Positions 47,751-56,800 of a DNA stretch of 64,000 nt are shown here, one piece after another. The notes under the pieces are model-generated. The model made no database searches. It was not told the origin of the DNA and saw nothing but the letters and a program-made list of their open reading frames with translations. The position numbers were made by a program, and so were the translations under genes. The DNA comes from Pseudomonadota bacterium (GTDB lineage Bacteria; Pseudomonadota; Alphaproteobacteria; Rhizobiales; Xanthobacteraceae), in NCBI GenBank assembly GCA_023404675.1, contig JAEYAW010000035.1:123152-187151 (forward strand). The letters run 5' to 3'. Position 1 is the stretch's first letter, and every line of letters begins with the position of its first letter.

Positions 47751-48088
47751 TGGCCGCCGGCGAACTCAGCCATCGCATCGCCTTCGAAGAACGCGCGCTG
47801 CAATCGGACGGCTACGGCAATGCGCGCGGCGCCTTCGAGGAGCGCTTCATCGTCTGGGCGAAGGTGCAGGCGCGGTTCGGTGGCGAAACGGTGATGGCTG
47901 CGCGTCTCTCGGGCCAGCAGCCCGTCACGATCATGGTGCGGCAGAACTCGCGCACCCTGCAGGTGACCGAGGCGTGGCGCGCCCGCGATGCCGAGAGCGG
48001 AATGCTCTACAACATCCGCTCGATCGTCGATCCCGATGATCGAGGCGCATGGCTGGAGCTGTTGTGTCAGGCGGGGGTTGCGACGTGA
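47750..48088 (+). CDS. Head-tail adaptor / head-closure protein
   Basis: 112 residues. AGELSHRIAFEERALQSDGYGNARGAFEERFIVWAKVQARFGGETVMAARLSG with later YNIRSIVDPDDRGAWLELLCQ is the SPP1 gp16/HK97 gp7-like head-closure family (Phage_H_T_join). It seals the connector and provides the surface to which the tail attaches. Overlaps at both ends with neighbours. Confidence 0.9.
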   Translation: MAAGELSHRIAFEERALQSDGYGNARGAFEERFIVWAKVQARFGGETVMAARLSGQQPVTIMVRQNSRTLQVTEAWRARDAESGMLYNIRSIVDPDDRGAWLELLCQAGVAT

Positions 48089-48333
48089 AGTCAGTCGAGA
48101 TGACGCGGACCTACTCCTACCGGCCGCGCGCGGGCGTCATCGTCGAATATCGCCAGGGGCGTCGCTACGCGCGGGTGCCGGAAGCGGCGGTCCGCGCGAT
48201 CGTGGCCGCGGATGCGGGAAGGGTGATCGATGGCCGTCAAGATCGAACGCAAGGATCGCCTGCGCGCGAAGCTGCTGGCACTTCCGAAAGAAGTGCGTGC
48301 GGAGATGAAGAAGGCGCTGCGCGAGGGCGCTGA
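48085..48333 (+). CDS. Small phage protein, overlaps the gp10-like gene
   Basis: 82 residues from the GTG at 48085. VEMTRTYSYRPRAGVIVEYRQGRRYARVPEAAVRAIVAADAGRVI looks genuine (two beta hairpins and a helix); after about residue 50 it overlaps the next gene by 104 bp and becomes Arg/Gly noise. Similar short proteins occur between adaptor and gp10-like genes. Function unknown. Confidence 0.5.
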   Translation: MKSVEMTRTYSYRPRAGVIVEYRQGRRYARVPEAAVRAIVAADAGRVIDGRQDRTQGSPAREAAGTSERSACGDEEGAARGR

Positions 48334-48712
48334 GGAACTGGTCGCGATGCAGAAGCGGCTGGTGCAGGTCGACAGCGGCGCGCTGCGCGACAGCATCGGT
48401 TACACGTTCGGAAAGTATCAGGCGGAGAATTCCAATGTTCGCGGCGTGTCGGCGTCGGCGGGTCTCGACGATCCCGATCTGTCCGTGACCGTTCACGCCG
48501 GGAATGCCAAGGCGTATTATGCGGCCTTCGTCGAGTTTGGAACGGAGCCTCACAGCCAGCCGCGCAACAAGCGGATCGGCCGCTTTCATCCCGGCAGCGC
48601 GGCGCGCCCGTTTTTCTTTCCTTCCTATCGCGCGCTGAAAAAGCGCATCCGATCGCGCGTGACACGGGCCACGACGAAAGCAGCGAAGACGGTGGCGGCG
48701 CAAGGCAAATGA
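48230..48712 (+). CDS. HK97 gp10-like neck/tail-completion protein
   Basis: 160 residues. MAVKIERKDRLRAKLLALPKEVRAEMKKALREGAEELV, LVQVDSGALRDSIGY, AYYAAFVEFGTEPHSQP and AARPFFFPSYRALKKRI are the standard blocks of the HK97 gp10 family. Joins head connector and tail. Four-base overlap with the next gene. Confidence 0.92.
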   Translation: MAVKIERKDRLRAKLLALPKEVRAEMKKALREGAEELVAMQKRLVQVDSGALRDSIGYTFGKYQAENSNVRGVSASAGLDDPDLSVTVHAGNAKAYYAAFVEFGTEPHSQPRNKRIGRFHPGSAARPFFFPSYRALKKRIRSRVTRATTKAAKTVAAQGK

Positions 48713-49112
48713 CGAGCCCATCGCTGGAATTGCAGGGCGCGGTCGTGGCCGCGCTGAAGGCGCATGCCGGGCTCGGCGCGCTGGTCGCGGGCCGTATCTA
48801 CGACAATGTGCCGGAGACGGTCGCCTTCCCTTACGTCTCGCTGGGGCCCGACCAGAGCGTCAGCGACGACGCCGATTGCATCACGGGATTCGAGATCACG
48901 CTGCAGATCGATGTCTGGTCACGCGCTGTCGGATTCCCTGAGGCGAAACGTGTGGCGGAGGCGGTGCGTGCCGCGCTCCACGAGAACGATCTGCCGCTCG
49001 GCGACAACGCGCTTGTTTCCATCGTCCATCGTCAGACCCGAATGCTGCGTGATCCGGACGGGCTACCAGTCATGCGGCGCTGGAATTCGTCGCGTTCATC
49101 GAACAACCTTAA
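48709..49112 (+). CDS. DUF3168 tail-completion protein with apparent -1 frame break
   Basis: Residues 1-118 are a normal DUF3168 protein (LELQGAVVAALKAHAGLGALVAGRIYDNVPE, FPYVSLGPDQSVSDDADC, VHRQTRMLRDPDGL). At about 49063 the frame fails: the original frame runs on as nonsense to 49539, while a shift of -1 gives TSHAALEFVAFIEQP and a stop at 49110-49112, the expected family ending, directly before the AAAGGAGG site of the tail tube gene. No slippery heptamer is present, so a 1-base deletion or a sequencing error is likelier than programmed shifting. Confidence 0.75.
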
Positions 49113-49123
49113 AGGAGGCCGTG

Positions 49124-49564
49124 ATGGCAACCCCGACGACAGTCAAGTTTGGCAAGTTCAAGGTGCTGCTCGGCGACGGCGCATCGCCCGAGACCTTCGC
49201 CAATCCCTGCGGCTTCACGTCGAAGTCGTTGACGCTGACGAAAAACCTCTCCGAGGTGAACCTGCCCGATTGCGACGATCCCGATCAGGTGGCGTGGGTT
49301 GGTCGCGATGCGACCAGCCTGTCGGCCTCGATCACGGGCGAGGGCGTGCTCGCCTCCGAGTCCGTCGAGACCTGGCTCGATGCGTGGGAGAATGTCGAGA
49401 GCGTCGCGGTCAAGATCGAGGTCGAATTCCCGGCCAAGACCATCACCTGGACCGGACGCATGCACATCGCGACCTTCACGGCCGGCGCCGAGCAGGGCGG
49501 GCGCGTGACGGCCAATATCGAGATGCAGAGCGACGGTGAACTCGAGCGCGTGGTGACGCCTTGA
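49124..49564 (+). CDS. Major tail tube protein
   Basis: 146 residues. ATPTTVKFGKFKVLLGDGASPETFANPCGFTSKSLTLTKNLSEVNLPDCDDPDQVAW is the opening of the alphaproteobacterial (GTA-type) tail tube family, followed by the long beta hairpins VAVKIEVEFPAKTITWTG and GGRVTANIEMQSDGELE. Perfect AAAGGAGG upstream reflects high expression. Its stop overlaps the TTG start of the chaperone gene. Confidence 0.9.
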   Translation: MATPTTVKFGKFKVLLGDGASPETFANPCGFTSKSLTLTKNLSEVNLPDCDDPDQVAWVGRDATSLSASITGEGVLASESVETWLDAWENVESVAVKIEVEFPAKTITWTGRMHIATFTAGAEQGGRVTANIEMQSDGELERVVTP

Positions 49565-49980
49565 GCCGTGACGCCTCGATCACGCTGGACTGGGCCGGCG
49601 GCACCAGTCACTTCCGGCTCGGCTGGGGCGAGCTGGCGAAACTGCAGGAGGCCTGCGACGCCGGGCCGTTCGTCGTGCTGGAGCGGCTGAATTCCGGCGC
49701 ATGCCGGCTGGAGGATATCTCCGGCGTGATCCGCTGGGGCCTGATCGGCGGCGGCCTGCCGCCGGTCGATGCGGCGAAGACGGTGCGGCTGTTCGTCGAG
49801 GGCGTCCCGCCGGCCGACAATCGCCTCACGGCCTATGCGGTGCTGTCCGCCGCCTGCTACGGCGCGCCGGAGGAGGGCATCGAAAAAAAATCCGCGGCTC
49901 CGGATCGGGACGACGTGTTGACGACCTCCCACGAGGAAAAATCCGGTTCGGAGCGCTCTACGGACTCGGCTCAAAGCTGA
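49561..49980 (+). CDS. Tail assembly chaperone, frame-0 product (GTA gp11-like)
   Basis: 139 residues from a TTG at 49561 overlapping the tube stop. ASITLDWAGGTSHFRLGWGELAKLQEACDAGPFVVLERL and GLIGGGLPPVDAAKTVRLFVEG with YAVLSAACYGAPEEG define the Phage_TAC_11 family. At 49884-49890 the codons read A AAA AAA; slipping -1 fuses the domain to the 49983-50111 product, as in the lambda G/GT system. The frame-0 end after the run is Ser/Asp-rich. Confidence 0.88.
   Translation: MSRDASITLDWAGGTSHFRLGWGELAKLQEACDAGPFVVLERLNSGACRLEDISGVIRWGLIGGGLPPVDAAKTVRLFVEGVPPADNRLTAYAVLSAACYGAPEEGIEKKSAAPDRDDVLTTSHEEKSGSERSTDSAQS
49884..49890 (+). other. Programmed -1 frameshift site A-AAA-AAA
   Basis: Eight consecutive A bases (49883-49890) in codon register GAA AAA AAA TCC. 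A -1 slip continues as ATC CGC GGC and remains open to 50111, giving IRFGALYGLGSKLNMTPQDIDRM. This is the typical place for tail chaperone frameshifting. Confidence 0.75.
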
Positions 49981-49982
49981 AC

Positions 49983-50111
49983 ATGACGCCGCAGGATATC
50001 GACCGCATGTCGATGTGGCAGTTCTTTGCCATGGTCGCCGGCGCGATGGACGACGGCAATTCGCTCTCTGCCGCAGAGGCGGACGAGATATGGGACTGGT
50101 TGCAGGGCTGA
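49983..50111 (+). CDS. Tail assembly chaperone, second part (T domain)
   Basis: 42 residues if started at the ATG: MTPQDIDRMSMWQFFAMVAGAM then NSLSAAEADEIWDWLQG. In the -1 frame it is continuous with 49890 onward, so the main product is probably the C-terminal extension of the chaperone (G-T fusion), which recruits the tape measure. Ends 4 bp before the tape-measure start. Confidence 0.75.
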   Translation: MTPQDIDRMSMWQFFAMVAGAMDDGNSLSAAEADEIWDWLQG

Positions 50112-50115
50112 TCGA

Positions 50116-52107
50116 ATGGCGACTGACATCGAGCGGCTGGTGGTGAGCCTTGAAGCCAACATCGCGAAGTACGAGCGATCGCTGGCGAAAGCGCTGAACC
50201 AGACCAACACGTCCGCCCGGCAGATTGAAAAGCGCTTCACCGACATGAACAAGAAGGTTGGTGACTCGTTCGATTTCGGCGGCGCGCTGACGCGCTCGGC
50301 CGGGCTGCTCGGTATTGGACTTTCCGGCACCGCAGCCTTCAAGGCAATCTCCGATGCTGCGCAGCAGTTCACGAAATTGCAGAACGAATTGAAGGTGACC
50401 GGTCTCGAGGGAGCGCAACTCGAAAAGACGTTCTCGGCGCTTTTTCAAATTGCACAGAAGAACGGAACCGCGATCGAGCCGTTGACCACGCTCTATAGCC
50501 GGCTGTCTCAGGCGCAGAAGGAACTTAACACCAATTCCACCGACATGCTGCGCTTCACCGACGGCATCGCGCAGGCGCTGCGCGTGGCGGGCACGGATTC
50601 GACGCAAGCTGCTGGCGCGCTTCTGCAGCTGTCGCAGGCGCTGGGCAGCGGCACGGTGCGCGCCGAGGAATTCAACTCCGTCAACGAAGGCGCTCGGCCG
50701 ATCCTGCAGGCGGTTGCCGCGGGGTTGAAAGAAGCGGGCGGCTCGGTCTCTACGCTGAAAAATCTGGTGAATGACGGAAAGGTCTCGTCGGAAGCGTTCT
50801 TCCGCGCCTTTCTCGCGGGCATGCCGCAGCTTGAGGCCCAGGTGGCGAAGGCCGATGGCACCATCGGTCAGGCGCAGGCGCGCATCTCGAATGCGTTTCT
50901 CGCGCTAGTTGGCCACATCGATCAGGTGACGGGCGCGTCGGGTAATGCCGCAAAGAGCCTTAACGGCGTCGCTGACGTCATCGATAAGGTTGGTGGATAT
51001 TTTGATGCCGCCAACAAGAAGCTGGAGACCTTCCAGTCGTACCTGACCGCAATCGGAAACAACGGGATCTGGAAGTCCATTGCCAAATTTTTCGGTGCTG
51101 ATTTCTCTCCAGAGGAAATGGCGCGCTACGGTCTCTCGCCGGTCAACCAGTCGGGACCAGGCGGGCGCATCGCCGAGGGCGCGCGCGATCCATCGGGGCA
51201 AGCGCTTGCCGCTCCGAAGATCAATCCTGTCTCGCTGAAGGATTATGCGGTCAAATCGAAGAAGGATTCCGATGCCGACACCGATGCCTTCGAGCGTGCG
51301 ACGGCGGCGCTGCAGAAGCGTATCGAGGTTCTGAATGCGGAAACCGCCGTGGTCGGACAGGGCGCAGATGCGCGGGCTAAGGCTCGGGCCACGGTGGAGC
51401 TTGAGACTGCCGCGAAGAAGGCGAACGCCGATGCCGGCTTGAAAAACACCGAGGTCACCGAGGCGCAGCGCAAGAAGATCACCGAGCTGGCCGAGGCCTA
51501 CGCGCTGGCCGCCGCGAAGGCGGAGGAGGCCAACTCGCCGCTGAACCGGCTGGCCCGCGAGGCCTCGGACACCAATGCGCGGCTGAATGAATGGGCGGCG
51601 GGTTCGCTGGAGAGCGTGACCGACAGTCTCGCCGATGTCGTGACCGGCGCGCAGAGCGTCGAGGATGCGTTCAAGCGGATGGCGCAGACCATCATCAACG
51701 AGCTGGCGCGCATCGCGATCAAGAAGGCCATCGTCGGGCCGATCGCGGAGGGGCTCAGCGGTCTGTTCGGCGGCACGGGTGCGACCGGATCGTTCACGGT
51801 CGGAAGCCAGACCTTCCCGAAATTCGCGACGGGAACCGACTTCGCGCCGGGCGGCCCGGCCATCGTCGGCGAGCGCGGTCCAGAACTGGTGAACCTGCCG
51901 CGTGGCGCGCAGGTGATCCCGAACTCCGTCATGCGGAGACTCGGCGGCACCATGGTGAATGTCGGCGGCTCCACGGTCGTGGTGCAGGGCGATGCCAGCG
52001 AGCGGACGCTCGGCCTGATCAGCGCGGCGCTGTCGCGCTATGACCAGCAGCTGCAGCCGAAGATTCTCGACGGCGTACGGCGTGCGCGCGAAACCCGGAA
52101 TCTCTAG
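50116..52107 (+). CDS. Tail tape measure protein
   Basis: 663 residues. N-terminal ATDIERLVVSLEANIAKYERSLAKALNQTNTSARQIEKRF coiled coil, then the TMP domain (SGTVRAEEFNSVNEGARPILQAVAAGL, VSSEAFFRAFLAGMPQL), long helices about 400-520, and a C-terminal Gly-rich tail with KFATGTDFAPGGPAIVGERGPELVNLPRGAQVIP, the common ending of phage tape measures. Using about 0.15 nm per residue suggests a tail near 100 nm. Sets tail length and enters the host on injection. Confidence 0.93.
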   Translation: MATDIERLVVSLEANIAKYERSLAKALNQTNTSARQIEKRFTDMNKKVGDSFDFGGALTRSAGLLGIGLSGTAAFKAISDAAQQFTKLQNELKVTGLEGAQLEKTFSALFQIAQKNGTAIEPLTTLYSRLSQAQKELNTNSTDMLRFTDGIAQALRVAGTDSTQAAGALLQLSQALGSGTVRAEEFNSVNEGARPILQAVAAGLKEAGGSVSTLKNLVNDGKVSSEAFFRAFLAGMPQLEAQVAKADGTIGQAQARISNAFLALVGHIDQVTGASGNAAKSLNGVADVIDKVGGYFDAANKKLETFQSYLTAIGNNGIWKSIAKFFGADFSPEEMARYGLSPVNQSGPGGRIAEGARDPSGQALAAPKINPVSLKDYAVKSKKDSDADTDAFERATAALQKRIEVLNAETAVVGQGADARAKARATVELETAAKKANADAGLKNTEVTEAQRKKITELAEAYALAAAKAEEANSPLNRLAREASDTNARLNEWAAGSLESVTDSLADVVTGAQSVEDAFKRMAQTIINELARIAIKKAIVGPIAEGLSGLFGGTGATGSFTVGSQTFPKFATGTDFAPGGPAIVGERGPELVNLPRGAQVIPNSVMRRLGGTMVNVGGSTVVVQGDASERTLGLISAALSRYDQQLQPKILDGVRRARETRNL

Positions 52108-52746
52108 ATGGCGCTGTCCGAGCCGTTCGACATCCTGGCCGAATTCCCCGGCTGGACGACATCCTTCGCGCCGCGCATGCGGCAGGAGCAATCCACTTCT
52201 GCGGCCGGCCGGACCTACGTGAAGGATCTGGGGCCTGCGCTCTGGACCGCGACGCATACATCGCGGGCTCTGAAACCGACCGAGCTGGAGGAATGGCGGG
52301 CGAGGTTGGAGGCGCTGGCGGGGACACAGCAGACCTTTCTCGGATACTCGCTCGCGCGGTGCTGGCCCACGGCCTACCCGCGCGGCACCTGGCCGACAGG
52401 CGGCGCGTTCAGCGGCACGGCGGCGCTGGCGGTCATCGCCCCGGACCGCAAGACCATTCAGGTGGATGGCCTCCCGGCCGGCTTCCGGCTGACCGTGGGC
52501 GACCTGATCCGGATCGGGGCGTCGGACCTGCACCGCCTCCGGCAGGCCGCCCTGGCGGGCGGCGGCGGCGAGACGGGCGATTTCGAAATCTGGCCGAACT
52601 TGTGGCCGGGCGTGATCGCCGGAGCGGCGGTCTCGGTCAGGCGGCCGCATTGCCTGATGACCGTGGTGCCAGGCTCGGTCTCGGCGCTGGCGGACATGGC
52701 GACGGGACGAGGCACCATCGCGTTTCAGGGGATGGAAGCGCGATGA
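52108..52746 (+). CDS. Tail protein (distal tail region)
   Basis: 212 residues, beta-rich. LSEPFDILAEFPGWTTSFAPRMRQEQSTSAAGRTYVKDLGPALWTAT, then TELEEWRARLEALAGTQQTFLGYSLARCWP. It starts 1 bp after the tape measure stop, the place of the distal tail protein in siphophages. The pattern is one I know from rhizobial phages but cannot tie to a named family with certainty. Confidence 0.7.
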   Translation: MALSEPFDILAEFPGWTTSFAPRMRQEQSTSAAGRTYVKDLGPALWTATHTSRALKPTELEEWRARLEALAGTQQTFLGYSLARCWPTAYPRGTWPTGGAFSGTAALAVIAPDRKTIQVDGLPAGFRLTVGDLIRIGASDLHRLRQAALAGGGGETGDFEIWPNLWPGVIAGAAVSVRRPHCLMTVVPGSVSALADMATGRGTIAFQGMEAR

Positions 52747-53423
52747 GCCGCTATCTCGATCCCGCCGTTCAATCCGCGTTGGAGCAGCGCCGGCTGGTGG
52801 CGCGGGATTTCATCTGGTTCGTCGTCAAGGACCGCGAGACCGGCGCGGCGGTGACGGAGGGCTACTGGTCCGATGTCGGCAATGTCTCGGCGCAGGTGAT
52901 CAGCCCTGACAGCGGCGCGGCAGTGACGCGCACGTTCTACGGCGCTGGCGGCCTGATCTCTATCGCCGATATCCCGATGGTGGCGAACCTGACCGTGCAG
53001 TCGGTCGAGGTGCGGCTGTCGCAGATCGCCGATCGCGTCAATGATCTGATTCGGGGATACGAGGCCAAGCAGGGCCGGGTCGAAATCTTCCGGGGCCTGT
53101 TCGATCCCGACAGCCGCAACATGGTGGCTCCGGCGATCTGCCGCTTCGTCGGGTACATCGATGAAATCCGCATCACCACTCCGGCTGAAGGGGGCGAGGG
53201 CGGTGTCGCGCTGACCTGCAAGTCATCGACGCAGGAGCTGACCCGAGCCAACAGCGAGACGCGCTCGGCGGCCTATCAGGTGCTGCGCGATCCGGGCGAT
53301 GCGTTCTTCAACGATGCCGCTGTCGTCGGCAACTGGCCGATCTTCTGGGGCAAGCAGGATACCAGCATTCCGACCGTCCCGGCGGGACGGGTGGGCGCGG
53401 GGGCAGGAGGAGGCGCGATGTGA
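52743..53423 (+). CDS. Minor tail (hub-region) protein
   Basis: 226 residues. LEQRRLVARDFIWFVVKDRETGAAVTEGYWSDVGNVSAQV, FYGAGGLISIADIPMVANLTVQSVEVRLSQIADRVNDLIRGYEAKQGRVEIFRGLFD, GGVALTCKSSTQELTRANSETRS, and FFNDAAVVGNWPIFWG. Occupies the DUF2163-like hub slot between distal tail protein and tip. Gly-rich C-terminus. Overlaps neighbours at both ends by 4 bp. Confidence 0.7.
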   Translation: MSRYLDPAVQSALEQRRLVARDFIWFVVKDRETGAAVTEGYWSDVGNVSAQVISPDSGAAVTRTFYGAGGLISIADIPMVANLTVQSVEVRLSQIADRVNDLIRGYEAKQGRVEIFRGLFDPDSRNMVAPAICRFVGYIDEIRITTPAEGGEGGVALTCKSSTQELTRANSETRSAAYQVLRDPGDAFFNDAAVVGNWPIFWGKQDTSIPTVPAGRVGAGAGGGAM

Positions 53424-53860
53424 TCCGCCTCGCCGAGCCGCATGACCGTCTCCGCGCCGTCGAACTGCTCCGCGCGTTCTGCGAGGCCGGCCGGGATGTG
53501 TTTCCGGTTACCTTCGATCCGGCCTACGCGGTGCGCCTGTTCGATGGCTACAGTCGCGTGCCAGACCGGCTTGCGCTGGTACTGGATGTGGCTGGTGCCG
53601 CGCAGGGCATCCTGCTGGCGCACGCCTTCGAGCATGATTTCGACGGCAGCCGCTGCGCGCAGGAACGGCTGTGGTGGATCGATCCAGACCATCGCGGGCC
53701 GGCGGCGATCAAGATGCTGGATGGCTATGAGGCGTGGGCGCGCGATCACGGTTGCCGGTTCATCGGCATGGCCGGGCTCGGAGCCTCGCCCGACGTCGGG
53801 CGGCTCTACGAGCGGCGCGGCTACCGCGCGGCCGAAACGCACTATCTGAAAGCACTCTGA
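53420..53860 (+). CDS. GNAT-family acetyltransferase in the tail module
   Basis: 146 residues from a GTG overlapping the previous stop. IRLAEPHDRLRAVELLRAFCEAG, LALVLDVAGAAQGILLAHAFEHD (beta 4), RLWWIDPDHRGPAAIKMLDGYEAWARDHGCRFIGMAGLGASPDVGRLYERRGYRAAETHYLKAL: the acetyl-CoA loop (Q/R-x-x-G-x-G/A) is degenerate as DHRGPAA but the C-terminal YERRGY is typical. In related tail modules this position is held by a NlpC/P60 peptidase. May acetylate a tail or host component. Confidence 0.8.
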   Translation: MIRLAEPHDRLRAVELLRAFCEAGRDVFPVTFDPAYAVRLFDGYSRVPDRLALVLDVAGAAQGILLAHAFEHDFDGSRCAQERLWWIDPDHRGPAAIKMLDGYEAWARDHGCRFIGMAGLGASPDVGRLYERRGYRAAETHYLKAL

Positions 53861-53864
53861 CGCC

Positions 53865-56800
53865 ATGGCCGTTTTCACCGCGCTGGCGACGTCGATCGCG
53901 ACGGCTATCGGCGTCGCCTCGACAACGTTCATCAGCGCGACGGCCTTCGCGCTGCAGGTCGTCACCGGAATCGGTCTGAGTTATGCCGCGCGCGCTCTGT
54001 CGGGCTCGTCGGATCAATCGACCGAGAGCCAATTCGGCGTGCAGGGCAAGCTCTCGGCTGGCGCCGATGTGCCGCGCGCCTTCATGCTGGGGTCGAGCCT
54101 GACGGCGGGCTCGCTGGTCTATGCCAACACCTGGGGTCAGACCGGACAGGATACGCCGAACGCGTTCCTGTTTCAGGTGATCGCGCTGAGCGATCTGCCG
54201 GTGGGCGGCGGCAATGCGAGCCTGAAGGAATTCTGGTGCAACGGCGAGAAGTGCACCATCAACTGGTCGGCTACCGACACCGGACTCGGCTATCCGGTCA
54301 ACGAGTATTTTAAGGAAGGTTATCCGCACCTTTATGTGAAATTCTACGACGGGACGCAGACCGCGGCGGACAGCTTCCTGTCGTCTCCGCTGGTGTTCGG
54401 CGCACACCCGACGCATCCCTATGGCGCCGATCGCATCGCGAAGGGCATCACCTACGCCATCGTCACGGCTGTGGTGAATGACGGGCTCTTTTCCGGCTTC
54501 CCACAATACAAATTCGCGCTGAAAGGAATCCCGCTTTACGACGTATCGAAGGACACCACGGCCGGTGGCGATGGCCCGCAGCGCTGGGCCGATCCGTCCA
54601 CCTGGGGTGGCGACGGCGACGACTATCCGGCCGTGCAGATTTACAACCTGCTGCGCGGCATCAGCTATGGCGGCCAGTGGCTCTACGGCCTGCAGAACTT
54701 GGCCGCGGCACGGCTGCCTGCGGCGGACTGGATCGCGCAGATCAACAAGTGCCGCGCGGCTGTCGATATCGGCGGCGGCGACGCGGAGCCGGCCTATCGC
54801 ACCGGCCTGCAGGTCAATGTGTCGTCGCAACCGGCCGACATCATTCAGGCGATTCTGACGGGCTGTCAGGGCAAGCTGGCAGAGATGGGCGGCATCTACA
54901 AGATCCGGCTCGGCGCGCCGGAGGCGGCGGTGCTGACCGTCACTGACGGCGATATCCTCTCGACGGAGGAGCAGAGCTTCACGCCATTCTTCGGCCTCGC
55001 CAGCACCATCAACGGCATCTCGGGCCGCTATCCCGACCCGGCGCAGGGCTGGGAGACCCAGACCGCGCCGCCGCTCTACAACGCCGAGTTCGAGGCGCAG
55101 GACGGCGCCCGCCGCCTGATGGCGGATGTATCATTCGACGCCGTGCCTTACTCGGTGCAGGTCCAGCGCCTGATGAAATCGGCGCTGGAGGAGGCGCGGC
55201 GGGCGCGCCGCCACACCTTCACGCTGCCGCCGTCCTGCTGGCTGCTGGAGCCCGGCGACATCTTCGCTTATTCCAGCGACCGCAACGGCTATGACTCCAA
55301 GCTGTTCCGCGTTGATGGAATTTCTGACAAGGCGAACCTCGATATCCTCGTCGATTGCACCGAGGTCGACCCGTCCGACTACGACTGGGAGCCCGGCGAC
55401 TACACGCCTGTTGTGGTCGCGCCGATCATCATCTCGCGGCCGGCACCACAGCCCATCATCGACTGGTTCGCGCAAGGCGCGATCATCAATGATGATGACG
55501 GCCTGCCGCGGCGCCCGGCCATCATGTTGTCGTGGGACGGCAACAAGCAGGACGTGGTGGGTGTCGCCTTCGAGGTGCGGAAATACAGCGATGGCACCGT
55601 CGTGCATCGCGGCCGTACTGACAATCCGCAAGCCGGCTCGATCCTGATCTCGCAGAATCTTCTGCCGAACATGAACTACGAGGCGCGCGGGCGCTATCTG
55701 ACGAATTCTCCGCGCGACACGCTCTGGAGCGACTGGCTGGGCGTCACGACGCCGGACGTCAATCTGAGTCTAGTCGAGTTCAACGCCGGCATTAAGGAGC
55801 GCGTCACCGAGGAGATCGACTCGGTTCAGGAGATCATCGATTGGGTCAACGCCAAGCTGGCCTCGCTCGGATCAATCAATACGGCGCGCAACTGGCTCGA
55901 CAAGAAGGAGCAGCGGCGCGAACTGGCTTCGGTCTATGGCAAGGCCAATGCTCGGATCACTGAGGTCTGGACCGTCGCGACAAACACCGAGGCGGCGCTG
56001 GCACAGACCACGCTGGAACTCGAGGCGGGGATCGAAGAAGCAAATTCGCGGATCACCATCACCAACACTGCGCTTTCGACGCTGACCGAGAGTGTTTCGC
56101 AGCAGACCCAGAACTTCATCTCGCAGTTCGGCACGGTGAATGGGCGCATTGATACCGAGATTGTGACGCGGTCAACAGAGACCGGCGCGCTGTCAGCCCG
56201 AATCGATACCCTGAGCGCCTCGACGAACAACAGCTTCGCATCGGTCAATCAGAGCCTGTTGGTTCAGGCCAATCAGATCGGAGCGATTTCGTCGTCGCTG
56301 ACGACGCTGACGACCACTGTTAATGGTCATACCTCGCAGTTGTCGATCATCGGTGCCAGCATCGACGGAGTCAAAGCGCAATATGGCGTTTTGATTACGA
56401 TCGACGGGCAGACGGGAGGCTATGTCTTCTCGGGAATAAAAAAGCTGGACGGGACGGTATCATACGAGCTAGCGATCAAGGGCAATGTTATTGTCGATGG
56501 TTCGATCACCGCCAGCAAGATCGGTGTTGGGCAAGTCACAGCCGTTCAGATCGCAGCCGGCTCGATTGACGCGTATCGCCTTGCTGCAGGTGCCGTCACG
56601 GCGGATAAAATTTCAGCAGGCGCTATCACGGCTGACAAGATTCAGGCCAACCAGATTGACGCAAGCAAGATCACGGTCGGCGGCGTTTCGCTTGAGAATC
56701 TTGCTGTCGGTGCCGCCACGAACGAGGGGTGGGCCGAACACCCCGGACGCAGCGTGCCGCCGAACACAACGCTTACCAGCGTCACGCTTGAGATCAAGTC

